30,991 nucleotides of DNA from assembly GCA_045561575.1 (NCBI GenBank), contig JBJKXM010000061.1, positions 1-30,991 of the forward strand, given 5' to 3'. A program made the translations under genes and the position numbers. The first letter of the stretch is position 1. Every line of letters begins with the position of its first letter. This document shows, one piece after another, positions 1-8,934 of the stretch. This DNA comes from GCA-002715885 sp045561575 (GTDB lineage: Bacteria; Bacteroidota; Bacteroidia; Flavobacteriales; BACL11). Below the pieces are notes generated by a model that did no database searches, had not been told where the DNA came from, and was given only the letters and a program-made list of their open reading frames with translations.

Positions 1-2985
1 ATACTAACTTTCTTATCTAAGTGTATATATGCACAACAATCTTTTCCCAAAAACGGAGTTGATGAAAATTTCAAACCTATATATGCATTTACCAATGCCA
101 ATATAATTATTTCCCCAAATCTTGAATTAAAAAAAAGCACTCTTTTAATACAAGATAATATCATTATTGATGTTGATAGTAATTTATCAATACCTCAAGA
201 TGCTATTGTTTATGATTTAGAAGGGGATTATATATATCCTTCATTTATTGATTTGTATTCAAATTATGGTTTAGAAAAACCAACTAAAAAATCCTCAAGC
301 TATACCCCTCAGTACGAAAGCAATAAAAAAGGACCATATAATTGGAACCAAGCAATTCATCCAGAAATACATGCTTCATACCAATTCACACACAATAAAG
401 AAGACTTGAAAAAATATCAAGATATGGGATTTGGATCAGTCTTAACGCATGTAGATGATGGTATTTTTAGAGGAACAGGTTGTTTTGTTATTTTAGCTGA
501 TAATAGGGAAAATCAAGATGTAATAGTTAATAAAGCTGCGACTTTTTACTCTTTTAACAAAGGTACATCTAGTCAAAGATATCCAACTTCACTCATGGGA
601 AGTATAGCGCTAATTAAGCAAACACTGCTTGATAGTGAGTGGCATGAAAAAACAAATAAAAATTCTAATATTTCATTAACTGAATATAATGCAAACAAAA
701 ATTTAGCGAAAATATTCGAAGTTAAAAGTCATTTAGATTTTGGTAGATTATTTAAAATTTCTGACGAATTTGAAATTGACTATATAGTTAAAGGAAATGG
801 AAATGAATTTTTAAGGTTAGAAGAAATAAAACAAACTAAGTTTCCAATAATTGTTCCTATAAATTTTCCTGAAGACTATGATGTCTCTAATCTTGATGAA
901 GCGCTAAGCATTAATTTAAGTGATTTGAAAAAATGGGAAACAGCGCCATTTAACCCTAGGATTTTACACGAAAACAATATTACTTTCGCCATCACATCAT
1001 CTGGAACAAAAAACAAAACTGAATTTCTCAAAAATCTAAAATTAGCAGTTACTAAAGGCTTGTCGAAATCTGATGCCTTAAGCTCTTTAACAACTACACC
1101 TGCAAAATTAATTGGTGTAGAAAATAAATTAGGTACAATAGAAAAAGGTAAAATTGCTAATTTCTTAATTTGTTCTTCTGATATATTTAATAATGGGGAA
1201 ATCTATGAGAATTGGGCTGCAGGAAAAAGAAATATTATTAAGAAAAAAATAAAAGAAGATATAAGAGGGTATTATACGTTTAGTTCAGCAAAATTTAATA
1301 ACTCATTAGTGGAGATTAAAGGACAAAAAAACAAACCTACCGTAAAAATTCACAAAATTGATTCACTAAAGCTCACAACCTCATTAAAAGGAAACACAAT
1401 TACAATAAATGATAAAACAGGTGATTTTAAAGCGTTAGGGTTTATTGAAAATGGAAAAATATCAGGAAACTTTTTAAATGAAGATGGTAAAACATATTCA
1501 TTTATAATGCAAAGGGATTCTGTATTTGATAACAAAAAAACAAAAAAAGACAAAGCTGTAATTGAACAAATACCAACTGTTTGGGTGCCCAACAAGTCAT
1601 ATGGGTTAAACAAAAAACTAAAAACAAATTCAATACTTTTTAAGAATGCAACTCTATGGACAAATGAAGATTTAGGAATTGTTAAATCAGCAGATATTGC
1701 AATTAGTAATGGTAAAATTGTAGCAATTGGAGAAAATCTTGACACGAACCAAATACCAAATATTGAAAACACATCATTTGAAATAATAAATGTTAAAGGA
1801 AAACATATCACCTCTGGTATTATTGATGAACACTCTCATATTGCTATAAGTAAAGGTGTTAATGAAAGTAGTCAAGCCGTAACTGCTGAAGTAAGCATTT
1901 CAGATGTAGTTAATCCTGATGATCATAACATTTTTCGACAAATAGCGAGTGGGGTAACATGTTCTCAACTACTACACGGGTCCGCAAATCCAATAGGTGG
2001 GCAGTCTGCCTTAGTTAAATTAAGATGGGGAAAAAGCGCTGAAGAAATGAAGATTAAAAATTGTGATGGTTTTATCAAATTTGCCTTAGGTGAAAATGTA
2101 AAACAAAGCAACTGGGGAGATTTCAACACAATTCGCTTTCCTCAAACAAGAATGGGTGTTGAGCAAGTTTTTTACGATGCTTTTTACAGAGCAAAAAAAT
2201 ACAAAAGTGCATGGAAAGAATATAATAATTTAAGTTTAAGAAAAAAGCGAGAAACAATCCCCCCAAGAGAAGATCTAGAACTCAATGTTCTTTCAGAAAT
2301 ATTAGACGGAAAAAGACACATTACTTGCCACTCTTACGTAGAATCAGAAATTAATATGTTGATGCATGTTGCAGACTCTATGGGTTTCAAAATAAATACA
2401 TTTACACATATCCTTGAAGGCTATAAATTAACTAAGAAATTGAAAAATCATGGCGCTGGAGCATCAACTTTTGCTGACTGGTGGGCATATAAATTTGAAG
2501 TAAATGATGCGATTCCATATAATGCTGCAATTCTAAATGAAGCTGGAGTAGTAACTGCAATTAATTCCGATGATGCAGAAATGGGAAGAAGATTAAACCA
2601 AGAAGCGGCAAAAGCTGTAAAATACGGATCAACCTCTAAAGAAGATGCATGGAAAATGGTAACACTAAACCCAGCTAAATTGTTAAGGCTAGATGATAGA
2701 ATGGGTTCTTTGAAAATCGGCAAAGATGCAGATATTGTCATTTGGTCAGACAATCCTCTATCTATTTACTCTAAAGTTGAGCAAACCTATATTGATGGAG
2801 TTTGCTACTACGATTTAGAAGAAAATAAAAAAACACAAGATAGAGATTACAATGAAAAACTTAGAATTATAAAATTACTTAGTACTTCCAAAAGCAAGCA
2901 TAAAGTAAAAAATTCTCCTAAAAAAGAAACATTTTATCATTGCGACACAATAGAACACGAACATGAACATGAACATGAACATTAA
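1..2985 (+). CDS. Exported two-domain amidohydrolase, 5' end cut by the window
   Basis: The frame is open from base 1, well upstream of the first ATG at 253. Its first codons read like the end of a signal peptide (hydrophobic, then IYAQQS at about 28-45), so the true start probably lies only some 10-20 codons outside the window. The protein has two amidohydrolase-like halves. The N-terminal half ends in a typical C-terminal segment (LGTIEKGKIANF, near 1130) but has SFIDLYSNYG where the family has a metal-binding HxH, so it is probably not catalytic. The second half has the full ligand set: HxH (DEHSHI, 1831-1839), His in TCHSY (2329), His in TFTHILEG (2407) and Asp in NSDDAE (2569-2574), plus a KFALGEN segment that may carry the bridging Lys. 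This matches the imidazolonepropionase-like group of COG1228; the substrate is unknown. The tail is alternating Glu-His. It overlaps the next gene by 23 bp, so the two are almost certainly co-transcribed. Confidence 0.9.
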   Translation: MLTFLSKCIYAQQSFPKNGVDENFKPIYAFTNANIIISPNLELKKSTLLIQDNIIIDVDSNLSIPQDAIVYDLEGDYIYPSFIDLYSNYGLEKPTKKSSSYTPQYESNKKGPYNWNQAIHPEIHASYQFTHNKEDLKKYQDMGFGSVLTHVDDGIFRGTGCFVILADNRENQDVIVNKAATFYSFNKGTSSQRYPTSLMGSIALIKQTLLDSEWHEKTNKNSNISLTEYNANKNLAKIFEVKSHLDFGRLFKISDEFEIDYIVKGNGNEFLRLEEIKQTKFPIIVPINFPEDYDVSNLDEALSINLSDLKKWETAPFNPRILHENNITFAITSSGTKNKTEFLKNLKLAVTKGLSKSDALSSLTTTPAKLIGVENKLGTIEKGKIANFLICSSDIFNNGEIYENWAAGKRNIIKKKIKEDIRGYYTFSSAKFNNSLVEIKGQKNKPTVKIHKIDSLKLTTSLKGNTITINDKTGDFKALGFIENGKISGNFLNEDGKTYSFIMQRDSVFDNKKTKKDKAVIEQIPTVWVPNKSYGLNKKLKTNSILFKNATLWTNEDLGIVKSADIAISNGKIVAIGENLDTNQIPNIENTSFEIINVKGKHITSGIIDEHSHIAISKGVNESSQAVTAEVSISDVVNPDDHNIFRQIASGVTCSQLLHGSANPIGGQSALVKLRWGKSAEEMKIKNCDGFIKFALGENVKQSNWGDFNTIRFPQTRMGVEQVFYDAFYRAKKYKSAWKEYNNLSLRKKRETIPPREDLELNVLSEILDGKRHITCHSYVESEINMLMHVADSMGFKINTFTHILEGYKLTKKLKNHGAGASTFADWWAYKFEVNDAIPYNAAILNEAGVVTAINSDDAEMGRRLNQEAAKAVKYGSTSKEDAWKMVTLNPAKLLRLDDRMGSLKIGKDADIVIWSDNPLSIYSKVEQTYIDGVCYYDLEENKKTQDRDYNEKLRIIKLLSTSKSKHKVKNSPKKETFYHCDTIEHEHEHEHEH
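2953..2982 (+). repeat. Hexamer tandem repeat in the two-gene overlap
   Basis: One GAACAC unit followed by four perfect GAACAT units. In the frame of the upstream amidohydrolase it encodes a Glu-His tail ending at the TAA at 2983. In the frame of the downstream gene the same bases give ATG-AAC repeats, so there are three candidate start codons at 2963, 2969 and 2975. Because the unit is 6 bp, gain or loss of copies keeps both reading frames. Confidence 0.9.
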
Positions 2986-4237
2986 AAAAATTCTGATTTT
3001 TTGTCTTTGTTTTATAAGCTATAGCACATATAGTCAAACAAAATTATTTATGGGTGCAGTAGCACATTTAGGTAATGGAGAAAAAATAGAGAATTCTGTT
3101 ATCAGTGTTAAAAATGGAAAAATTGACTTAGTTGCTGATTTATCAAAAATCAGAATAAATCCAGAAGCTTTTGACACAATATACAAAGTATACGGAAAAC
3201 ATATTTATCCTGGATTTATTCTTACAAATACAAAACTTGGTATTACTGAAATAGATGCAGTTAGAGCTACTCATGATTACAGAGAAGTTGGTGTAATGAA
3301 TCCTAACATAAAAAGTCAAATTGCTTATAATGTTCAATCGAAAATTATAGAAACTGTAAGAACAAATGGTGTTTTAATGACTCAAGTAACGCCTCAAGGG
3401 GGTATTATTTCTGGACAATCTTCTGTAATGTATTTAGCAGGTTGGAATTGGGAAGATGCTACATGTAAAGAAAATGATGGTATTCATTTAAGATGGCCTT
3501 CATCATATTATAACACTGGGTGGTGGGGAGAACCTGGAAAAGTGAAAAAAAACAAACAACATGAAGAAAGAGTAAATAAAATATTGGAATTTTTAGAAAA
3601 ATCTTATGCTTATTTTAAATCAAATTCTGAAATAGATTTAAAGATGGAAAGTATGGTTGGTGTTTTTAATGGAGATAAAAACTTATACCTGCATGCAAAT
3701 TATTCAAAAGATATAATTGAAGGTATAAATATTTGTAAAAAATATAATATTAAAAAAATTGTATTGGTAGGTGGTGAAGATGCTACAAAAGTTATGCGAG
3801 AATTAAAAGAAAATAATATTCCTGTGATATTGAAGCGTGTTCATAGACTTCCAAAAAATGAAGATAGTAAGCTTTATTCACCATATGAACAAGCTAAAAT
3901 TTTAAATGAAAACAATATTACTTTTGCTTTTAGCTATGCAGGTGATATGGAGGCAATGGGTTCAAGAAATCTTCCATTTACTGCAGGAACTGCTGTTTCA
4001 TACGGATTAAAATATGAAGATGCAATAAAGGCATTAACCTTAAATACAGCTAAAATATTAGGAATTGATGATGAAATTGGAAGTTTAGAAAAAGGTAAAG
4101 AAGCTACTTTTTTCATCTCTTCTGGAGATGCCCTTGATATTATTCAAAACAACGTAGAAAATATTTTTATTAAAGGTGAGGTTATTAATTTAGAAAATCA
4201 TCAAAGTATATTATACAAGAAATATAAAGAAAAATAG
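2963..4237 (+). CDS. Exported amidohydrolase-like protein lacking the HxH metal motif
   Basis: 424 aa. An N-terminal signal peptide (IKKILIFCLCFISYSTYSQ) follows a short MNMNMN stretch made by the hexamer repeat; the start could equally be ATG 2969 or 2975. The composite amidohydrolase fold is recognisable from its beta-sandwich ends (VISVKNGKI near the N-terminus, IGSLEKGKEATFF near the C-terminus). At the usual PGFIDxHxH site the protein reads YPGFILTNTKLG, so both metal-binding histidines are missing. It resembles the inactive N-terminal half of the preceding gene (compare NENNITFAF with ENNITFAIT). I infer a periplasmic partner or structural subunit of the upstream enzyme rather than an independent hydrolase; some other chemistry is possible. 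It ends 5 bp before the convergent trpS, with no terminator visible. Confidence 0.88.
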   Translation: MNMNMNIKKILIFCLCFISYSTYSQTKLFMGAVAHLGNGEKIENSVISVKNGKIDLVADLSKIRINPEAFDTIYKVYGKHIYPGFILTNTKLGITEIDAVRATHDYREVGVMNPNIKSQIAYNVQSKIIETVRTNGVLMTQVTPQGGIISGQSSVMYLAGWNWEDATCKENDGIHLRWPSSYYNTGWWGEPGKVKKNKQHEERVNKILEFLEKSYAYFKSNSEIDLKMESMVGVFNGDKNLYLHANYSKDIIEGINICKKYNIKKIVLVGGEDATKVMRELKENNIPVILKRVHRLPKNEDSKLYSPYEQAKILNENNITFAFSYAGDMEAMGSRNLPFTAGTAVSYGLKYEDAIKALTLNTAKILGIDDEIGSLEKGKEATFFISSGDALDIIQNNVENIFIKGEVINLENHQSILYKKYKEK

Positions 4238-4242
4238 TCAGC

Positions 4243-5211
4243 TTAATAGCCTATGTTATTTCTAACCCTTTTCAAAACTTTATCCGCAATTAAAGTTGCT
4301 TTTTTAGCTCCTTCGTTTAACTCTTTTTCTATGACGTCTGTGTTAGACATTAAATGATTGAATTTCTCTCGTTCTGATGAAAATTTCTCACATATCAATT
4401 CAAAAAGTTCTTGTTTAGCATGGCCATATCCATAATTTCCTTCTCTATATTTATTTGCCATTATACTTGATTTTTTTTCTGGGGCTAATAATTTATAAAG
4501 TTTAAAAACATTACAGGATTCAGGATCTTTCTTCTCTTCTAAAGACAAACTATCTGTCTGAATAGACATAATTTGTTTTCTTAATTTTTTGTCATCAAGA
4601 AAAATATTAATAATATTATTATAAGACTTACTCATTTTTTGACCATCTGTTCCAGGAATGATCATAACCTTTTCATCAACTTTAGCTTCAGGAAGAACAA
4701 ATGAATCTTTATATATATGATTAAAGGCCCCAGCAATATCACGCGTTATTTCAAGATGTTGTACTTGATCTTTACCTACAGGAACAAATTCTGCATCATA
4801 TAGCAATATATCAGCAGCCATTAAAACAGGGTATGTAAATAATCCAGAATTTACTTGTGAAAGTCTATCTGATTTGTCCTTAAATGAATGTGCGTTAGCA
4901 AGCATTGGAAAGGGTGTAAAACAATTTAAATACCAAGATAATTCACACACTTGAGTTACATCAGATTGTCTATAAAATAAATTATTTTTGGTGTCGAATC
5001 CAAAGGCAAGCCAAGCTGCAGCTGTAGCATAGGTATTCTGCTCTAAAGTTTTTTTATCCCTTATTGTTGTAAAGGAATGCAGATCTGCAATAAAGAACAG
5101 GCTTTCATTCTCAGAATTTTGTGACATTTTTATTGCAGGAATAATAGCGCCCAGCAAATTACCTAAATGAGGTATTCCTGTACTTTGTATTCCTGTTAAT
5201 ACTCTTGCCAT
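4243..5211 (-). CDS. trpS: Tryptophan--tRNA ligase
   Basis: 322 aa, normal length for bacterial TrpRS, a cytoplasmic class I synthetase that charges tRNA-Trp. The HIGH-type motif is PHLGN at residues 14-18 and the KMSKS loop is intact at 192-196 (DGQKMSKS). The GKDQVQHLE segment (about 146-154), conserved in TrpRS, is also present. The ATG at 5211 is the only sensible start, since MARVLTGIQ is the usual TrpRS N-terminus. The gene stands alone on the - strand, divergent from plsC across a 46-bp gap and convergent with the amidohydrolase. No T-box or other leader is visible in the gap. Confidence 0.97.
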   Translation of the reverse strand: MARVLTGIQSTGIPHLGNLLGAIIPAIKMSQNSENESLFFIADLHSFTTIRDKKTLEQNTYATAAAWLAFGFDTKNNLFYRQSDVTQVCELSWYLNCFTPFPMLANAHSFKDKSDRLSQVNSGLFTYPVLMAADILLYDAEFVPVGKDQVQHLEITRDIAGAFNHIYKDSFVLPEAKVDEKVMIIPGTDGQKMSKSYNNIINIFLDDKKLRKQIMSIQTDSLSLEEKKDPESCNVFKLYKLLAPEKKSSIMANKYREGNYGYGHAKQELFELICEKFSSEREKFNHLMSNTDVIEKELNEGAKKATLIADKVLKRVRNNIGY

Positions 5212-5245
5212 TTTGATAAGTTTAGCTTTGTAAAAATAGGATTTT

Positions 5246-5253
5246 TATCTTTG
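5246..5253 (+). promoter_or_regulatory. TAnnTTTG promoter element before plsC
   Basis: TATCTTTG ends 4 bp before the plsC ATG, matching the Bacteroidota -7 consensus TAnnTTTG. A TTTG lies at 5227-5230, 15 bp upstream, which is shorter than the usual spacing for the -33 box. If used, the transcript would be leaderless or nearly so. Confidence 0.45.
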
Positions 5254-5257
5254 TTTT

Positions 5258-6013
5258 ATGAATTGGATTAATAATTATATGAAATACGTGGGATTTGTAT
5301 TTAGCTCAATATGGAGATTGTGGTTTTTTATTGTCTTTCTAATAGTTTTTATTATACTAATTCCTCCTTTATATTTTTTTACAAGAATAATTCCAAACCA
5401 AAAAACTGTGTGTAATATTACAAGACTTTGGTCAAGATTAACCCTTCTATTTTCTGGTGTTTTTTTAAATGTAAAATATGAAAAAGAAATTGATGAAAAT
5501 GAAAATTATATTATTTGCCCAAATCATATTTCAACTATTGACATACCTGTAATTCTAGCAGCTCTTAAACTTCCAATAATTTTTATGGCAAAGTATGAAT
5601 ATTCTAAAATTCCAATCTTTGGCTGGTTCTATAAAAATAATACCGTTCAAGTTAGAAGAGAAAACAACAAAGATGCTTATAGCGCCTTTTTAAGTGCAAA
5701 TGAAAAACTTAAAAATGGATTAAATGTTTGTATATTCCCAGAAGGAGGTGTTCCTCCTCCAGATGTAAAGCTAAGAAGATTTAAGAATGGTCCTTTTAAA
5801 CTTGCAATAGAGAGTAATACAAAAATTATTCCTGTGACAATGCCGGACAATAAATCCCATTTCCCTTGGAATTATTTTAAAGGTAAACCGGGAATATTAA
5901 ATATTGAAGTACATGCCCCAATTTGGCAAAGAGATGAAACAAATGATATAAAAGATTTGAATACTAAAGTTTACAATACTATTTTTGACAAATTAACTGA
6001 TTATGAAAATTGA
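5258..6013 (+). CDS. plsC: 1-acyl-sn-glycerol-3-phosphate acyltransferase
   Basis: 251 aa. This inner-membrane enzyme transfers an acyl chain to lysophosphatidic acid to make phosphatidic acid for phospholipids. A hydrophobic N-terminal anchor spans about residues 18-42. The catalytic HxxxxD motif is H90-D95 within NHISTIDIP, and the second glycerophosphate-binding motif is FPEGG at 160-164, a variant of FPEGT. The PVTMP segment near residue 197 is also typical. It overlaps gatC by 11 bp, so the two form a short operon. The substrate class is secure; whether it also works on other lysolipids cannot be told from sequence. Confidence 0.93.
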   Translation: MNWINNYMKYVGFVFSSIWRLWFFIVFLIVFIILIPPLYFFTRIIPNQKTVCNITRLWSRLTLLFSGVFLNVKYEKEIDENENYIICPNHISTIDIPVILAALKLPIIFMAKYEYSKIPIFGWFYKNNTVQVRRENNKDAYSAFLSANEKLKNGLNVCIFPEGGVPPPDVKLRRFKNGPFKLAIESNTKIIPVTMPDNKSHFPWNYFKGKPGILNIEVHAPIWQRDETNDIKDLNTKVYNTIFDKLTDYEN

Positions 6014-6293
6014 CAATAAACTAATTACTGAACTTGCAAGGCTTGCCAAGCTTAATTTTGATGAAAAAAGCTCACAAGAAATGCAGGAAGACTTAAATAA
6101 AATCATTGGTTTTGTAGATAAACTTTCAGAAATCGATACTAAAGATGTAGAGCCTCTAATATATTTGAGTGATGAAGTAAATGTTTTAAGAAAAGATGAC
6201 ACGATCGAAAATATATCTCAAGAAGAAGCGCTAAAAAATGCTCCAAAAAAAGATTCAGATTATATCCTTGTCCCAAAAGTTATAGATAAATAA
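6003..6293 (+). CDS. gatC: Asp-tRNA(Asn)/Glu-tRNA(Gln) amidotransferase subunit C
   Basis: 96 aa, the usual GatC length. GatC is the small stabilising subunit of GatCAB, which converts misacylated Glu-tRNA-Gln or Asp-tRNA-Asn to the correct amide form. Typical features are the N-terminal ELARLAKL helix, the DLNKIIGFVDKL helix, and the C-terminal RKDD and KNAPKKDSDYILVPKVI segment, the last being the conserved GatC ending. It starts inside plsC and ends 2 bp before the convergent carboxypeptidase gene. gatA and gatB are not in the window, so they must lie elsewhere. Confidence 0.95.
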   Translation: MKIDNKLITELARLAKLNFDEKSSQEMQEDLNKIIGFVDKLSEIDTKDVEPLIYLSDEVNVLRKDDTIENISQEEALKNAPKKDSDYILVPKVIDK

Positions 6294-6295
6294 AT

Positions 6296-7189
6296 CTACT
6301 GGCTTAATTCGACTTTATCCTTACTAACACTCAAGCAGGATTCTTTTCCAAATATAATTGAAAGATTATTGTCGAGATGTCCTGAGGGAAAATTGAAACA
6401 AATTGGAATATCAAGATGCTGAACTTGTTTGAAAATAATTTCATTTGCATTATTTCCAAATGGAATATTATTGTCATTCATTTTTGTCATTCCCCCAACA
6501 ATTAGACCTTTAATGTTTTTAAACTTTTGGTTGCGAAACAAATTAAAAGCCATCCTATCAACATGATACAAATATTCGTCTAAATCTTCTAAAAATAATA
6601 TTTTATCTTCTGTATTAATATCAGTTGGCGACCCCAACAAACTATAAATTACAGAAAGATTACCTCCTACCACTACACCTTTAGTTACGCCTAACTTATT
6701 TAATGAAAAAGGCTTACAGCTAATATTATTTTGTTCACCAAATAAACAGCTAGAAATAGATAGTAACGATTTTACCGTATTATCCTTAAAATTAATTGGC
6801 ATACTTGCGTGAAGTGAAGCAACCCCAAGGTTATTAATGTGATTGTGCAATACCGTAACATCACTATATCCTACAAGCCATTTAGGATTATCTAAAAAGA
6901 TACTAAAGTTGATCTTATCAATAATCCTAACAGTACCATACCCTCCTCTAACACAAAATATTGCTTTAATAGATTTATCATCTAACATTTTTTGCAAATC
7001 ATTTGCTCTCTCATTATCAGCTCCAGCAAATTGATTTTTAATTTTAAAAACATTATCAGAAAACACAACTTCTAAGCCCCATTTTTTAATAATATCTATT
7101 GCTGGTATTAATTCCTCTTTTGAAATGTGCCTAGCTGTTGCAATTAAAGCTACTTTATCTCCTTTATTTAACTTTGGGGGAATAATCAT
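6296..7189 (-). CDS. ldcA: LD-carboxypeptidase (muramoyltetrapeptide carboxypeptidase, family S66)
   Basis: 297 aa, typical S66 length. It removes the terminal D-Ala from tetrapeptides during murein recycling and acts in the cytoplasm, which fits the lack of a signal peptide. The N-terminal RGGYGT motif (81-86) is conserved. The catalytic triad can be assigned as Ser109 in VGYSD, Glu201 in FLEDLDE and His271 in PSGH. GGNLS (175-179) is another family signature. The start at 7189 gives the standard MIIPPKLNKGDKVALIA-like beginning. It is divergent from metG across 48 bp and convergent with gatC. Confidence 0.94.
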   Translation of the reverse strand: MIIPPKLNKGDKVALIATARHISKEELIPAIDIIKKWGLEVVFSDNVFKIKNQFAGADNERANDLQKMLDDKSIKAIFCVRGGYGTVRIIDKINFSIFLDNPKWLVGYSDVTVLHNHINNLGVASLHASMPINFKDNTVKSLLSISSCLFGEQNNISCKPFSLNKLGVTKGVVVGGNLSVIYSLLGSPTDINTEDKILFLEDLDEYLYHVDRMAFNLFRNQKFKNIKGLIVGGMTKMNDNNIPFGNNANEIIFKQVQHLDIPICFNFPSGHLDNNLSIIFGKESCLSVSKDKVELSQ

Positions 7190-7207
7190 ATTTGACTCAT
7201 TATAACT

Positions 7208-7215
7208 TATATTTG
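7208..7215 (+). promoter_or_regulatory. TAnnTTTG promoter element before metG
   Basis: TATATTTG lies 22 bp before the metG ATG and matches the Bacteroidota -7 consensus. The nearest TTTG upstream (7191-7194) is only 13 bp away, short for a -33 box, so the -33 partner is uncertain. Confidence 0.4.
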
Positions 7216-7237
7216 CTAAAATATATTTTTTTAACTA

Positions 7238-8932
7238 ATGGGTAAAAAAAGATTTACTGTAACCTCAGCACTTTTATATGCAAATGGACCTATTCACCTG
7301 GGTCATTTAGCAGGTGCTTACCTGCCAGCTGATATATATGTAAGATATCAAAAGTTGAAAGGACATGATGTTGCATTTATATGTGGATCTGATGAGCATG
7401 GGGCTGCCATAACTATACAGGCAAAAAAAGAAGGCGTAAGCCCAAAACAAATTGTAGATAAGTACCATGAGTTAAATAAAAAATCATTTGAAAATTTTGG
7501 AATTGATTTTGATATTTATGATAGAACATCAAATCAAGAGCACCATGAAACAGCTCAAGAGGTTTTTAAAGATTTGTATGATGCAAAAAAGTTTATTAAA
7601 AAAGAGAATAAACAATTTTATGATATTGAAAATAAACAATTTCTAGCAGATAGATATATAATTGGTGAATGTCCAAGGTGTGGAGCAGATGAAGCATACG
7701 GAGATCAATGCGAAAAATGTGGGTCTACATTAAGCCCCCAAGAATTAATAAATCCCAAATCAAGTATAAGTGGAAACACCCCCATATTAAAAGAGACTGC
7801 TCACTGGTTTTTACCGATGCAAAAACATGAAGAATGGCTTAAAAAATGGATTAATGAGGGAATGATTGAAGGTAATACAACTCATAATCCTAGTAAATGG
7901 AAATCTCAGGTAATTGGACAGTGCAATTCATGGCTTGACAGTGGACTAAAAGAACGTTCAATGACAAGAGATCTTGATTGGGGTGTCAAGGTGCCAATTG
8001 AGAATAGTGGGGGGAAAGTATTGTATGTTTGGCTAGATGCACCAATTGGTTACATAACGGCAACAAAAAAATTTGCGAAAAAAAACAATTTAAATTGGGA
8101 GAAATATTGGAAAAATAATGAAAGTGAATTAATTCATTTTATAGGTAAAGATAATATTGTATTTCATTGTATCATTTTCCCTATTATTTTAAAAGAGCTT
8201 GGCGACTATAACCTTCCAACAAATGTTCCAGCTAATGAATTTCTAAATTTAGAAGGGAAAAAACTTTCAACTTCTAAAAACTGGGCTATTTGGCTACATG
8301 AGTATCTAATTGATTTTGCAAATCAACAAGATACGTTAAGGTATGTACTAAGTGCAACTTCACCAGAAAACAAAGACACGGATTTTACGTGGAAAGATTT
8401 TCAAGCTAGAAATAATAACGAACTTGTAGCGATTTTTGGGAATTTCATAAATCGTGTAGTAGTTTTAACAAATAAATATTGGGATGGAATAGTGCCTAAG
8501 CAAAATAATCTTACAAAAAATGATAAATTAGTTTTAGACTCTATAACTAATTCAACTAATAATATTGGAAAATCTATTGAAGAATTTAAATTAAGAGAGG
8601 GGCTTAATGAGGTTATGAATCTTGCAAGAACCGGCAACAAATATTTAGCTGAAAATGAACCATGGAAAACAAAAAAAACAGATGAGCAAAGAACTGAGAC
8701 TGTTTTAAACATTGCGCTTCAAATATCTGCTGCTCTGGCATTTGTTTGCGAACCTTACCTCCCATTTACATCAAAAAAACTTAAAAATCTTTTAAACTTA
8801 GTTCATTATAATTGGGATGAAATAAATTCAGATATAATGAAAGAAGGAGGTAAAATAAATCAGCATGAACATCTATTTCAAAAAATAGATGATGAGAAAA
8901 TTGTTGAGCAGCTTCAAAAACTAAATAACTAA
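7238..8932 (+). CDS. metG: Methionine--tRNA ligase, short form without C-terminal tRNA-binding domain
   Basis: 564 aa. This cytoplasmic class I synthetase charges initiator and elongator tRNA-Met. The HIGH motif is H20-L-G-H23 and the KMSKS equivalent is KLSTS at 342-346. The zinc knuckle is complete (C145, C148, C158, C161). The anticodon-binding helical domain is present (ENEPWK followed by EPYLPF). The protein stops just after the FQKIDDEKI segment, so it lacks the roughly 110-residue EMAPII/Trbp111-type C-terminal dimerisation domain found in the 670-690 aa forms. No frameshifted remainder of that domain follows: the next gene starts 2 bp after the stop and encodes a secreted esterase. 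Confidence 0.97.
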   Translation: MGKKRFTVTSALLYANGPIHLGHLAGAYLPADIYVRYQKLKGHDVAFICGSDEHGAAITIQAKKEGVSPKQIVDKYHELNKKSFENFGIDFDIYDRTSNQEHHETAQEVFKDLYDAKKFIKKENKQFYDIENKQFLADRYIIGECPRCGADEAYGDQCEKCGSTLSPQELINPKSSISGNTPILKETAHWFLPMQKHEEWLKKWINEGMIEGNTTHNPSKWKSQVIGQCNSWLDSGLKERSMTRDLDWGVKVPIENSGGKVLYVWLDAPIGYITATKKFAKKNNLNWEKYWKNNESELIHFIGKDNIVFHCIIFPIILKELGDYNLPTNVPANEFLNLEGKKLSTSKNWAIWLHEYLIDFANQQDTLRYVLSATSPENKDTDFTWKDFQARNNNELVAIFGNFINRVVVLTNKYWDGIVPKQNNLTKNDKLVLDSITNSTNNIGKSIEEFKLREGLNEVMNLARTGNKYLAENEPWKTKKTDEQRTETVLNIALQISAALAFVCEPYLPFTSKKLKNLLNLVHYNWDEINSDIMKEGGKINQHEHLFQKIDDEKIVEQLQKLNN

Positions 8933-8934
8933 CT

